Assembly: GCA_950295325.1 (NCBI GenBank)
Contig: OX485803.1
Coordinates: 68,961,554-69,025,553, forward strand
Length of the DNA: 64,000 bases
Reading direction: 5' to 3'
Source of the DNA: Polytrichum commune
Lineage: Eukaryota; Streptophyta; Polytrichopsida; Polytrichales; Polytrichaceae
Part shown: positions 34,151-43,980 of the stretch, in pieces
Position numbering within the stretch: the first letter of the stretch is position 1
Layout: each line of letters begins with the position of its first letter
Notes under the pieces: generated by a model
What the model was told of the DNA's origin: nothing
The model's input: only the letters and a program-made list of their open reading frames with translations
Databases searched by the model: none
Program-made: the position numbers and the translations under genes

Positions 34151-34448
34151 AACGGGCAACTAACCATAAATAGTAGCTTCAAAAAGTTGTCGAGAAGGTT
34201 TCCAATGCGGGTTTCGGAAGACTTTTCAAGAAAGTACAACTACCTTTTTGACCCCACCAACTTTTTCCATTGCGTTATAGCTATTTAGATGTGCTTAGAT
34301 TCTAATTTAGCCTAGATTAGTACCTTTACCACCACTTAGCATTAGTTTTGTCCTAGAAACCGACATAATTGATTCTTATAGTGAAAATAACTACCCAAAT
34401 AAATTTAAAATAGCCTAAGAAAAACTCAAAGGTAATGCCATCTTTGCT

Positions 34449-34496
34449 CTCAAAGGAGCATCAAACCGGTGCATGCCGGTTTGATGCTCTTTTGAG
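34449..34496. repeat. Perfect-looking 21-bp hairpin
   Basis: Arms of 21 bases (CTCAAAGGAGCATCAAACCGG and its inverse) enclose TGCATG, with one G-T pair. GAGCATC is also the terminus of the Harbinger MITE at 14.4 kb, so this may be two such ends joined by internal deletion. Confidence 0.8.
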
Positions 34497-34499
34497 AAG

Positions 34500-35150
34500 G
34501 TCATTCTAGGTTTGTTACTTAATGTTATGTTGATGGGTTTGCAGAGATTGTTTGTTTCAAATTTAATATGTTTTGAAATTGATTTCACTTTGTTGGGAAA
34601 GTTGACATTGTAGGTAGAACTTCAACTCGTTTGTTTGCAATTTTGTGGTCCCCCTCCGCATTGCCATCCTAGTTGTTACCCTTATACCAAATTCTTGTGG
34701 GACTTGAGGTTCTTGGACACCCATGGACCACTCTGCTTGTTTGGATATTGTTAATCTACAATTCTCTTACTCACTCCAACCTGGCACTCAATGTGTCTTT
34801 CCTAACATGTGTGATTTGCTTTTGTAGTCCAATTTTGGGGACATCCTCTTGACTAAATCCGATCTATCAATGAACAAATTTTTAACACCCATCTTTTTGT
34901 TTTGGGGTGCAAGGTTTTCCAAGCAAACCGCACAAGAAAGGTCTTCTACTACAAAGGTTTCATTTTGTGCATGGGGGCGACACCGAAAAGTTAAATTAAA
35001 ACATTCACAACATTAATCTCTACTTTTTGTCAAATGCACTTTGGGGTCCATCTTCAATGCAAATTTACCCCACTTTCATCTCTCGTTTTTCTCACAAGAA
35101 CGGCTCGCATTTGGTACACAAAGGACTATTGGGTCCTGCAATGTGAATCC
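34500..35150. other. No recognisable feature
   Basis: Mixed-composition noncoding sequence without convincing frames. Confidence 0.45.
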
Positions 35151-35160
35151 AAGACGGGTT

Positions 35161-35412
35161 TTCTACAAGTGAGCCCTCCATTGAACAAAACCTTCTCCCA
35201 ACTTGAAGGCTAGGGGGGAAGAAGTTTTCATAGTTGTTGTTTACTATATTTGATTGCTCATTAGCAATCGACACACCATGACGATTGTTCTTCAACAAAT
35301 GCCTAATTTAGAAATCGATTGTTTACAAGCAATCGACAAGCCAAGAGATTGCTCATGAGCAATTGATTTCACAAATTAATTGCGCCACCACAATTGACAA
35401 GCTAGGCAACTG
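35161..35412 (-). mobile_element. CACTA-like terminus beside an array of palindromes
   Basis: On the minus strand CACTTGTAGAAAACCCGTC begins at 35174, resembling the CACTNGTAGAAAA ends of plant CACTA elements. Just outside it, 35251-35412 carries inverted words based on GATTGCTCATKAGCAATCGA (35251, 35318, 35343, 35375). The same GCAATCGA palindrome occurs at 0.9 kb. The opposite terminus was not found and the array lies on the far side of the terminus, so the two may belong to different elements. Confidence 0.35.
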
Positions 35413-35849
35413 CTCAAATACTTATTATTATGTCTTTCTCAATACTAATTGTAAACAACTTGTGTAGTGTCACCAACACTAAATGTAAACCTAACATTAT
35501 TTCATTCCTTGTAAAAACATCTGGGCATTACAAAACTATAATGTTGCAACTATTGTCATTTAGGAAGTGGTTTTTCATCCAAATTTCAATCATTCATGAC
35601 AAGATTAAATTTCAAAGATGGTAGGATGCAAAGTATACCAAATTTTGTTTCAATACTTGGCATCTGGATGAAGTGAAAGTAAGTTTGGATAATAGCATTA
35701 TTAACCTTATTCCAAGAAAGTGTCACTAAAAAAGTTACCGCATTAAAATAAAATACCCTATGACACTAAATAGAAGAAGAAAGAAAGAAGAAATATTACG
35801 CCCATACATTGTACCGGCATGAATGTGAGCCTGTTATCCAAATGCTTAA

Positions 35850-35915
35850 CGCGGCGAACCGGGTTATAGCATGAGGAGTTATGCCTCTTTTAGGAGGTGG
35901 GCTCTATTAGTTAAA
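35850..35915 (+). repeat. Copy of the GGTGGGCTCT short repeat
   Basis: GTTATGCCTCTTTTAGGAGGTGGGCTCTATTAG aligns with the repeat at 41.58 and 51.2 kb (core: CCTACC or CCTCTT, a short hairpin spacer, then GGTGGGCTCT). Diverged. Confidence 0.35.
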
Positions 35916-36565
35916 AGGTTTGGTCCCATTTTAGGGTGGTGCGACAGTAGTTTGTTTATTGTCAAGTTTCCTTTTGTTGAGTACAAGATAGGTAAGGTAT
36001 TTAATGGCATTTTGGTGTATGTTTTATATGAGAGTTTTGATGTTAGTCTTTGGGATTTTGAGGTCCATTAGTTTTTCAATGGATTGTTCGTGTATAGCTC
36101 CTCTTACTCCTGCTGTAATAGTGATAAGGGGGTTCGTTTTCCAGCATTTGTTTCGTATAGTCTTAATTAGTGGGTCGTATTTTGCATGTTTTTGTGTGAG
36201 GGCTTGTTCGGGGAATCTATCATGGCAGTATGTAAATTCAATGAATTGTATTGTGTGTGTGTGTCAAGGTAGTAATGGGGTTGGGGTGTGATTTATGACA
36301 CTAAATACAATATTTAGTGTATTGTTTTCTAAAATCCTTTCTTGGTTGAGAAATAAGTGGTAGTCCGACTTCATTTTACGCAAGGTCACTAAAACATAAT
36401 TGACCATGGGTGAGCATGTTCAAAAGTGGATGAGAAAATGACATGGAAGTGACATGAAATCCTACATGTCTAGAAGTGGATATTGTCTGGCAGTCACCCG
36501 GATTTTGTGGTGAGACAAGTGTAATCCAATTTTTTTTTGGCTACAATCTTTTTTTTGGGCCACGG

Positions 36566-36594
36566 TTTTTTTTTTTTTTTTTTTTCCCCCCCCC
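36566..36594 (+). repeat. Run of 20 T followed by 9 C
   Basis: A homopolymer junction of T then C, a possible old poly(A) tail of a minus-strand retroposon with an adjoining C-run. Nothing upstream identifies the retroposon. Confidence 0.7.
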
Positions 36595-37345
36595 ATCTAT
36601 AAGCTTTCCTATTCACTAAAAGAACATTGAGAGAATGTGGAAAGATTAGATGAGAATAAAAGGTGATCGATAGGTAAAATAGTTATAACTACTCGAGGCA
36701 ATAGCCTCCGAGCAAGGGTACAGGAAGGTAGGGCAACAGGCAAGAGGCAACTTAGAGAGCTTAGAGAGTGCAAGATAGCATGAAAGAGCACGAGGGCAAT
36801 ATTCTATGATTTTGTTGTGGTTTAGAAGTTGTTGTGGCAATAGGAAGGATAAGGGCAAAAGTAAAGAAGCTGAAAGTGCATCCCCGAGGATTGGGTGATT
36901 GAAAGAATCAATCAGTCAATCATAAAAGGTTGAACGATGAATGAGAGAGGATTGTCCATTAGGAAATTGCCATATATTTTTGATCTCTTGCGATAGGAGC
37001 ATACCTTGATCCAAGTACATTATAGCCAATACACTACACTAAATATGATATTTAGTGTTTGATTAGATTTAGTGTTTTACCACCCTACTTTGCTCAACAC
37101 TAATTTTCAATTCTTTGATAATTAGTGTTAGACATAAATGCGCCGCCGCCGCCTTCCTTGTTGCCACCTCTTTCCTACTAAACACTAAATTCGTGCATGT
37201 AACTTTCACATATTAACATAGATGATATTTAGTGTTTGAGTTTACATTTAATGTTACTTACTTTCATAGGGTTAGTGATATTTAGTGTAGTGTTCGTATT
37301 TAGTGTATCTAACACTAAATGCCATATTTAGTGTAGTTGATTTGT

Positions 37346-38024
37346 AGTTGTATGTCATCTTGCGTAATTAATCACTGTGAATGTGTGCAACTCATAGGAG
37401 GGAGAGAATCTTTATGAATGACATTGATATGGAAATAATGGCAATTGTAGCTAGAGAATAAGAAAATTGAGAACATAGTCTAAGATGGCAAAACAAGGGA
37501 TAAAAACAGAAACTTACTTGATGAATGGATAGGGATGACTTGCGTTAAAAAACAAAGCAAGCAAGTATTGAGAATGATGAGGAAACGATAATGAGGATGC
37601 ATGCACAATATAAACCAATATTTTTGAGGTGGAGGAGAAGAAGAGTTTGAGAGAGACAATAGTACATTGCATGAAGAGGGCAACAATCTACTACCAAAGA
37701 TTTGGTGAATGAAGAGTTAAGAGAGATAGGTGATCAACCTTAGAAATAGGATTGGAAGTGAAGAAGAAAGACATGAGATAGGCTATAAGAAGTTGAGCAC
37801 AACTGAGAGATTTAACGCAAGTTGTTAGAAAGGATGTTAGGCCACTAGGTCGGTTGGAATCATGGTTACTATTGTCATATGATTTGTACGATGTGTTTAT
37901 CTTTACGACTTGATTGGATAGCATGGTCATAGCCTATGCATATCATTTTAATTGATTATTGCCTTGTTGATGTACATGTATGAAAGCATTGTGGTAGGTT
38001 TCTTACCTTGTAGGTGTTGGCCTC
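37346..38024. other. No recognisable feature
   Basis: AT-rich sequence with short minus-strand frames and no domain. Confidence 0.5.
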
Positions 38025-38630
38025 CCAAGAGGTGGACTCTTCATAGGAAACCTAAATGACTTGCGTGGGTCACTATGAAATTAAACCCCCCTATATACGA
38101 GAATTTTATGGAGGAAACAAATGTATATGTACTAATGGCATGCTAGGAAATGGATTCATTTATTCATACTAAGCTTTCCAATTGAACGTGATAAATGTCT
38201 CCACTATATATACAAAATGTAAATTGTGATTTAAATAAGCCTTTATTACATATGAAATCCACTTTGACATCCAATGAGAAAGTCATTGAACAAATTTTCA
38301 TCCATAGCATGCAACTCAACAATTGCATCAAATAAACAAAGATTAAAGCACTATATTAGCCAGAGAGCATCTATGAGCACTCCAAGAGCATCTGGTTTAT
38401 AAAACCTAGAGCCCAAATGCAAATTCTAACAAGAATGGACAAGGCAGTCCTTAAGGACTATTACCATATGACAACAATGGATGAAAACGTGAGTTGGTTG
38501 AAACTAACACATTTACTGTCAATCTTTTCTCTAAACCTTAAGGCCCCTTTTTGTACATCTCCATGTACTTCAAAAAAATTAATACCCTTTTAAAATTTAC
38601 ACACTAGAGAAAAACAATACATCTCCCTTA
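38025..38630 (-). repeat. Medium-size dispersed repeat, copy B
   Basis: The minus strand aligns with copy A at 4.87-5.73 kb from TAAGGGAGATGTATTG to GAAGAGTCCACCTCTTGG. It lacks the hAT MITE: ATACTAAGCTT at 38167-38177 is followed directly by the sequence that in copy A lies beyond the insertion. It is therefore a related empty site inside the same window. Noncoding. Confidence 0.65.
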
Positions 38631-39050
38631 CATATACTATGTACACTAATGCCTCAAACAATACCCCTTCATACTCTCACATTAGTTTGTACGTGGTATG
38701 AAGAGTCCACGCCTAGGTCTTTGGATTAGCTTATCAACAATTAATTTTAGATATTCTAGTCAACAATATGAAAGATAAATTGATTATGATTTATCTTGAT
38801 TCTAAAACAAATCCATTAAGAAACTACTTAATAGAGATCAGTGATCCCTAATTATATTATATGTTCATAGTTGCACTCTTCTATTTGTCAACCTCATTTA
38901 AAGTTTCAAATTCATGTTCTAAAATACATATTTGATTTGAACTGGACCCCCTAGACATTTAGGGGTTAAGTGTTGTTGGAACTTGATACTCCCACAAGTT
39001 ACCCCAGAGGCTCGCTCTCTATTTCGAGAAAATAACAATACCCCCCCTCA
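38631..39050. other. No recognisable feature
   Basis: AT-rich spacer without frames. Confidence 0.5.
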
Positions 39051-41200
39051 AGAGTTGCCACGTGTCAATCCTACATTGGTTGAGACCCCTTGAATCCCGC
39101 TTGGAACCCATGTTCCAGCACTAGTAAAGATGAAATAGAGCGCCTTCTACTACAGTATTTTGGAAGTGTTGTGCTACATGCCATGGCTAAATTGGGTTGA
39201 AGTTGGGCAAGGAGTATTGTGGAGTGCAACAAATATCTATGGAGTGTTGCTGCTTTGGATATCCTTTCTTTGTATCGATTGCCACAACTCATATCTTGCA
39301 GTTGGGGGAGTTTGAAGTTGTGGTTGCAATTTGTGCATGCTGTGGCATGGGCACTCCAAAAAAAATCCAAGCTTGATATGGGCCACGCTTTAATCAAACA
39401 CTTGTCAAAGAGCGTTGATCTCCATAATTGGTGTGGCCCACACTAAATTGACACAAATCAAAAATCTTAACACCTAAGGCCAGCCTTACGACCAATCACA
39501 CCAATCAATCTAACAACTCCCCTACTCAAATTGTTGGCTTTAGTGCTCCGTCACAAACTCAAGGGATGAGGGGATGATGCAATAAATCATCACGGAATGA
39601 CTTCACCTCCAAATAGCACCAAATCCCCACCGAAACCGGCAATCAATTGGAGCGCAAAATAGAGGCCCACTATTCCTTTCCTTTTTCCTTTTCTTTTCCC
39701 TTTCTTTCCTTGTTCTTTTACAGGAGTTAGAAAAGGGACGGGCCAAGGCAAAGGGCAAGCAAATGTGGAAGGCATGCATCATGCCCCGTGACACACCCAA
39801 GTTGCATAAAGAAAGCATATCACTTAAGGTTCTCCGAGGCAAGCCCAACGACTCCACCCACAAACCCCGGGTGTCCCTAGTTCGATTCCATTGGTGGAAT
39901 GAGGGCTCGAACTCGCCGGCGGGCCCCACCGGTCCCTCGACCCGGGCCCCACCCAACCCAATAGCCTTGAAATCATAAGTAGACTACGAGTTCCCGGGGT
40001 GGGCCGGCCCCGGGCTCCCTTTTCCATTGCTTCTTAGGCTTCATCACCACCTTATCCGCATGGAACGACTTCCCCCTACCCTTACCCTCAAAATCGATAT
40101 TTCTTGGGAAAGTCGAAAAGTTAACTTGGGCCCAAGCTAGTCCTCATCATCCCCGAACGCCTCGCCTCGCCTTGCCTCCGGAAGGCCCACTTTGCCTTTC
40201 GAGACCCGTGGGTCCCACCATCGCTACCTTTCGGACTTTTTATTTTCGAAAAATTAACAACAAAAATATATTCACCTTGTCATAGAGCGTTTCTTGCTAC
40301 GGCTTCAAGTGTGCTTGGAAGCTTGCCACGTAGTAGTCTTGTATTGGTTGAGACCCATTTAATCCGATGTGGGAATTATAGTTTAATATCAAACACTACG
40401 AAGTGGGAAGTGCGGTGAATAGTTTTATTATTGTGGATCGCAGTAAATTTGTAGAGCCCACGCTAGGTCTTATAATGAATCTCAATGTGGGTCGCATATT
40501 GATTAGCAACCCACGCTGAATCTTTTGTAGAAATTTAGCGCGGGCCACATTAAGTTTTTCTAGAGGATTAATGTGGGTGATTTATTTAGTTTTTGGGTTA
40601 CATTTGTCCTAAAACTACACTGATTATCCCATTTAGTGAGGGTGGGCTAATAGTGAGTGTGAGAAATTAGTGAAGGTGATACTAAATTTCTTTACGCTAT
40701 GAAATAAGTGTCACCAAAAGCTCTAGGGTTTCGGGAGCCCAAAGTGTCAAAATGTCGGAAACTCTCAATGCAAGCTCTCTTCAATATCTAAGGCTTAGGA
40801 GATGCCCCGTTACTAAGTAGCACTAACCAAAAAGAAGGAGAAGAAGAAGCCTCTTTGAGCTGATCAAAAAAAATTATGCACTCTACAAACATCTTAGAGC
40901 ACACACTAATTAGCTTAAAATGTATGGTAAATGAGTATGTATTTATAATTTCAGTATCACTCAATAAAAAAAATCCAACCCTCAATGATTTTGAAATTGG
41001 ACAAAATAGTGCACGTTTTAGGAACAAGTACCCCGTGCACTAAATGGATAATCAATGTAGTATTCATGTGTTGGTTAGAAGTCTTCATCGAGACTTAGGG
41101 GAAGACCCGGGGTCTTGGATCCACGTTAATTCAATCTTGACTTGAAAATTAGTGTGGCCCAAGTTAATTATTTCCGTGGTAATTTTACTTCCACACTAAT
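39051..41200. repeat. Region with GGCCCACGCTAA-type words and a direct repeat
   Basis: GCCACGT..ATTGGTTGAGACCC-type sequence occurs at 39056-39105 and again at 40325-40372 in direct orientation. Words like GTGTGGCCCACACTAAAT, GGGCCACGCTTTAAT, GAGCCCACGCTAG, AACCCACGCTGAATC and GCGGGCCACATTAAG occur between 39.37 and 41.17 kb in both orientations. The first could be a remnant LTR pair; the second resembles subterminal repeats of a DNA transposon. A GC-rich block lies at 39.8-40.2 kb. No frame can be supported as a gene. Confidence 0.4.
39790..39990 (+). mobile_element. Possible SINE-like segment (B-box-like word)
   Basis: AGTTCGATTCC at 39878-39888 agrees with the tRNA B-box consensus GGTTCGANTCC except for the first base, inside a GC-rich tract. 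An A box at the right distance is doubtful and no poly(A) or duplication is seen. An open minus-strand frame of 117 codons here is probably due to high GC. Confidence 0.25.
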
Positions 41201-41352
41201 AGGACTACTTATTGTAGCTCACAATAATTTGAGATCTCACATAGAATATCATGTAACTATTGTGGAAAAGAAGTGCTATAATGTGGTACCCTTAATGTTC
41301 CATGGTACATGCATGATACTCTTTTTGGGTCTCATGTTTTTGTATGGAGGTC

Positions 41353-41383
<31 letters not shown>

Positions 41384-41394
41384 TACTATTATTA
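41353..41394. repeat. ATT microsatellite
   Basis: About 14 ATT units with two ACT interruptions near the end. Confidence 0.9.
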
Positions 41395-41579
41395 ACGTCA
41401 AAAGTGGCCCAGTTTATAATAAACCCATTTTACCAATTACATTATTCCGATTGGAATGTACATAGATGTAATAATGAATTTTAAGGTGATTTAAGCTAAA
41501 TTACTAAATAAATAACCAACGTTAGGCAATCCGACATGAATTTGAGCCCATTAGCCCTACCATGTAAAAGAATCCTCTT

Positions 41580-41765
41580 GGTGCAGGGTGGGGTTTATTG
41601 CCTACCTTGCAGTGGGTGGGCTCTTGGCTTCCTACCTACCTAGCTGTTCCCCCCCCCCCCCTTGTCAAGTAGAGAAGCGATTCCACAGCGGGAATCGAAT
41701 CGCTGACCATTCCATTTGGAAATGGGCACCTCTCCACTATCACTTGGTAGTTTAGGGTCATCTCA
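41580..41765 (-). mobile_element. tRNA-derived SINE-like segment
   Basis: On the minus strand ACCAAGTGATAGTGG (A-box-like) is followed about 40 bases later by GCGATTCGATTCCCGC (B-box-like), the arrangement of an RNA polymerase III promoter in tRNA genes and plant SINEs. It does not fold as a full tRNA cloverleaf by eye, so a SINE head is more likely. A run of 13 C (plus strand, 41649-41661) separates it from the GGTGGGCTCT repeat at 41.58-41.63 kb. That repeat also occurs at 35.87 and 51.2 kb, possibly as SINE body. Confidence 0.45.
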
Positions 41766-42393
41766 GACCATCATTTAAGCTTGTATAAATGTGTTGCACT
41801 CAATTAACAACCACGCATACCTAATCATCAATGTCACATATGACTACATTATCACCTCCTGAGGTTGTAGTTAGTTTTGCTACATATGGATTGTGTATCA
41901 CATAGAAAAACATGTCTTATTTCAATACTTCTTGAGGGTTTGTACAACATGTCATGTATCCCACATAGATACACCAATGCATTAAGGATGTTGGGTAATG
42001 CAACTAAATATAGGTATAAGGTATGCGGGTGTTATTCAAGTACTTTTTTAATCCGATCTTTATATTCGATTGTTGTGTGGTTAGGTGAAGATCAAACGCA
42101 AATAAATAACAAACACCATGAAGACACATACCTAAAAGAGATTGAACTACATCTTCGAGTTTTATCAACAATTCCACACTCAAAAGTGAACACAACTAAG
42201 AAGACTTATGTGTTCAGTTAAAAAAATAACAAACATGTGAGCTTCCAATAACCATAACTACATAAGGAGAGGTTCAATTTTGAATCCTCTTTTTGCTCAT
42301 GCTGCATCATAGATTTTCTATTGCAACACAAGTCCCGTTATGTAAATCTAATTGGTAGAAGTTGGAGAACACGCAAATTGAAATAACACCCAC

Positions 42394-43030
42394 CACGGGT
42401 AGATCACTCTAAGGCATTTTTGTGCACCACGTGCGGCTGGGGTTTTTTTTTGTTTTGGGGCTATTTACCTTCAAGGGTTGATTAAAGCCTCCCTATAATT
42501 ACTTAAATTTCAAAAATGGCCCATTTGTTTGCACCCTTCCATTACTTATATTGTCCAAGTCACTGTAATTTTTTGTACTCTATATTCCTTTTAAGTAATT
42601 AAAGCTAATCTACTTCCTAATGTAATTGACGAGTGTTGAGGGAAAGCATGGAAACAAAGAAGGGTGCAAACAGTAATACCATTGCAAACAGAGTTATGAA
42701 GAAAACACATAGGAAACCACAACAAAGTAATACCATTGCAAACACTGTTATGATGAAAACACATAGGAGATGCCAACACAAATACCATAGCAGTCATTAC
42801 CATACTAAACATACCTTCTAGGATCCTTATCTTCAGCCCCTATATTAATTTTACAAAAAAATAATGGCCCACGTTTTATGTTCATCTAACTTACTTATAA
42901 TGGGATTGTCTACATTTAATGGCCCCTTCATTATTTGGAATTCCTTTATAATTTTTATTTCAAATGATTTTAATCCTCTCTATATTATGCCGCACGTCGT
43001 TTTAAAAATGCACTAAGTGATCTACCCGTG
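42394..43030. mobile_element. hAT-like nonautonomous element nested in the MITE
   Basis: Its ends are CACGGGTAGATCACTCTAAG and, read inward from the right, CACGGGTAGATCACTTAGTG. The TIR continues through GCATTTTT to ACGTGCGGC, about 42-44 bp in all. The perfect 8-bp repeat ACACCCAC stands on both sides (42386-42393 and 43031-43038). Eight-base duplications and short CA-starting TIRs fit hAT, although the CACGGG start is unusual. The interior is noncoding and contains a 54-bp tandem duplication. It inserted after the MITE and is the younger of the two. Confidence 0.85.
42672..42779. repeat. Two tandem 54-bp units
   Basis: AGTAATACCATTGCAAACA followed by GTTATGAWGAAAACACATAG occurs twice in direct succession within the nested element. 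Confidence 0.8.
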
Positions 43031-43046
43031 ACACCCACACACCTTA

Positions 43047-43980
43047 CTTGCAACTAATGTGTAATGGGACATTCTTAATGCTATTTCAATACCCAACATT
43101 TATATTCACATAGGGTAATCTTGCCTTAAGAAGTTTGTGTTGACACCACACACTAGACTTGAGAAAATAGAATAGTACCCGAATGCCGGCTCCAAATTTC
43201 TGAGTCCCGACCCTCGGGCAAAGAAAGAAACTAAGTTTGTGAGGGTCGGAAACTAGTACGCGGCGGGCGGGTGTGTGTGTGAGGAGTATGTGAAGTTAAG
43301 CTAAATAAGCAACCCCCCACACACTCTTTGAGCCCCCGGCCCTTGGTTTGTGTGCGGGGGCTTTACCACGTCTTATATCATAGGTAGAGATGATAACCAC
43401 GAACAAAATGGATTGGGTCACGTGCACGGCTTGGATTGAGTTAGAGGAGTTCGGGCCTCGTGCCATATATGATGGTGTTGCAATTTGTCTTATGAGCTAC
43501 CACGCCATTTTAGGCAAAACATTTCCAATTTTGAAGGCAATTTTGTGGTTGTGAACTCATCATCAAGGGTATCGGGTAGAGCATTTTCTGTGAGCAAGTG
43601 TTATGAGCTGGCAATTTCTATGTCTTTTGGGAGAATTGTTCACGACTCATGAGAAGTCGGGACTCGGGAGCCTACAAGGAGTGGATCCCATTTGTGTGGT
43701 CAAAAAATAGTGTGTATAGTTAGGATCTTTTGAAAAGTTTTGAATTGAACTACATCCATTGAAGAAATTTGCGTTGAATTGTAGTGAGAGGAAATTTGAT
43801 GTGATTGGTTACCTTATAGAAAATTTGAGATTGGAAGCATTCAGAAAGAGAGTGATTGTGAAGTGCAATAGACAAACTTAAAGACTCACCATAAAGAGTG
43901 TGCATGAAACAAGCCACGACCATGCCATGCACCCACATGCCTTGTATTACATGCATGATTATGTATGCGTTCGATGGTGG
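43047..43980. other. Noncoding, locally GC-rich
   Basis: 43.17-43.45 kb is GC-richer, with an inverted pair CCGACCCTCGG/GAGGGTCGGA and a short GTGTGTGTGT run. No gene is recognised. Confidence 0.4.

Larger units (their letters stand above)
35478..37345. repeat. Array of ACACTAAAT / ATTTAGTGT inverted words
   Basis: ACACTAAAT or its inverse occurs repeatedly: near 35480, 35762, 36298 with 36314, 37036 with 37051, 37072, 37181, 37227, 37271, 37299, 37312 and 37328. Several pairs form palindromes ACACTAAATA..TATTTAGTGT. The density is greatest at 37.03-37.34 kb. This is the look of subterminal transposase-binding repeats of a DNA transposon. The plus-strand frames at 35.87-36.29 kb have no domain. 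Confidence 0.6.
42019..43044 (+). mobile_element. Mariner-type MITE M1, split by a hAT-like insertion
   Basis: The element starts AGGTATGCGGGTGTTATTC after TA (42017-42018) and ends CACACACCT before TA (43045-43046). Without the insertion it would be about 381 bp, close to the 60 kb copy (369 bp), with which it aligns throughout: GTGTGGTTAGGTGAAGATCAA, CCACACTCAA.AGTGAACACA and GAAGTTGGAGAACA blocks. In the 60 kb copy the last bases run CGCCCACATACCT without a break; here the same place is interrupted after ACACCCAC. TIRs and the TA duplication put it in the Tc1/mariner group of MITEs. Noncoding. Confidence 0.85.

Noticed and set aside
39590-40027. Minus-strand frames near 39.6-40.0 kb as a gene
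   Set aside because: GC-rich block open in several frames; charged tail is encoded by a CCTTTT repeat.
41660-41760. Functional tRNA gene
   Set aside because: A-box and B-box-like words are present, but I could not pair an acceptor stem or anticodon arm; a SINE head is more likely.
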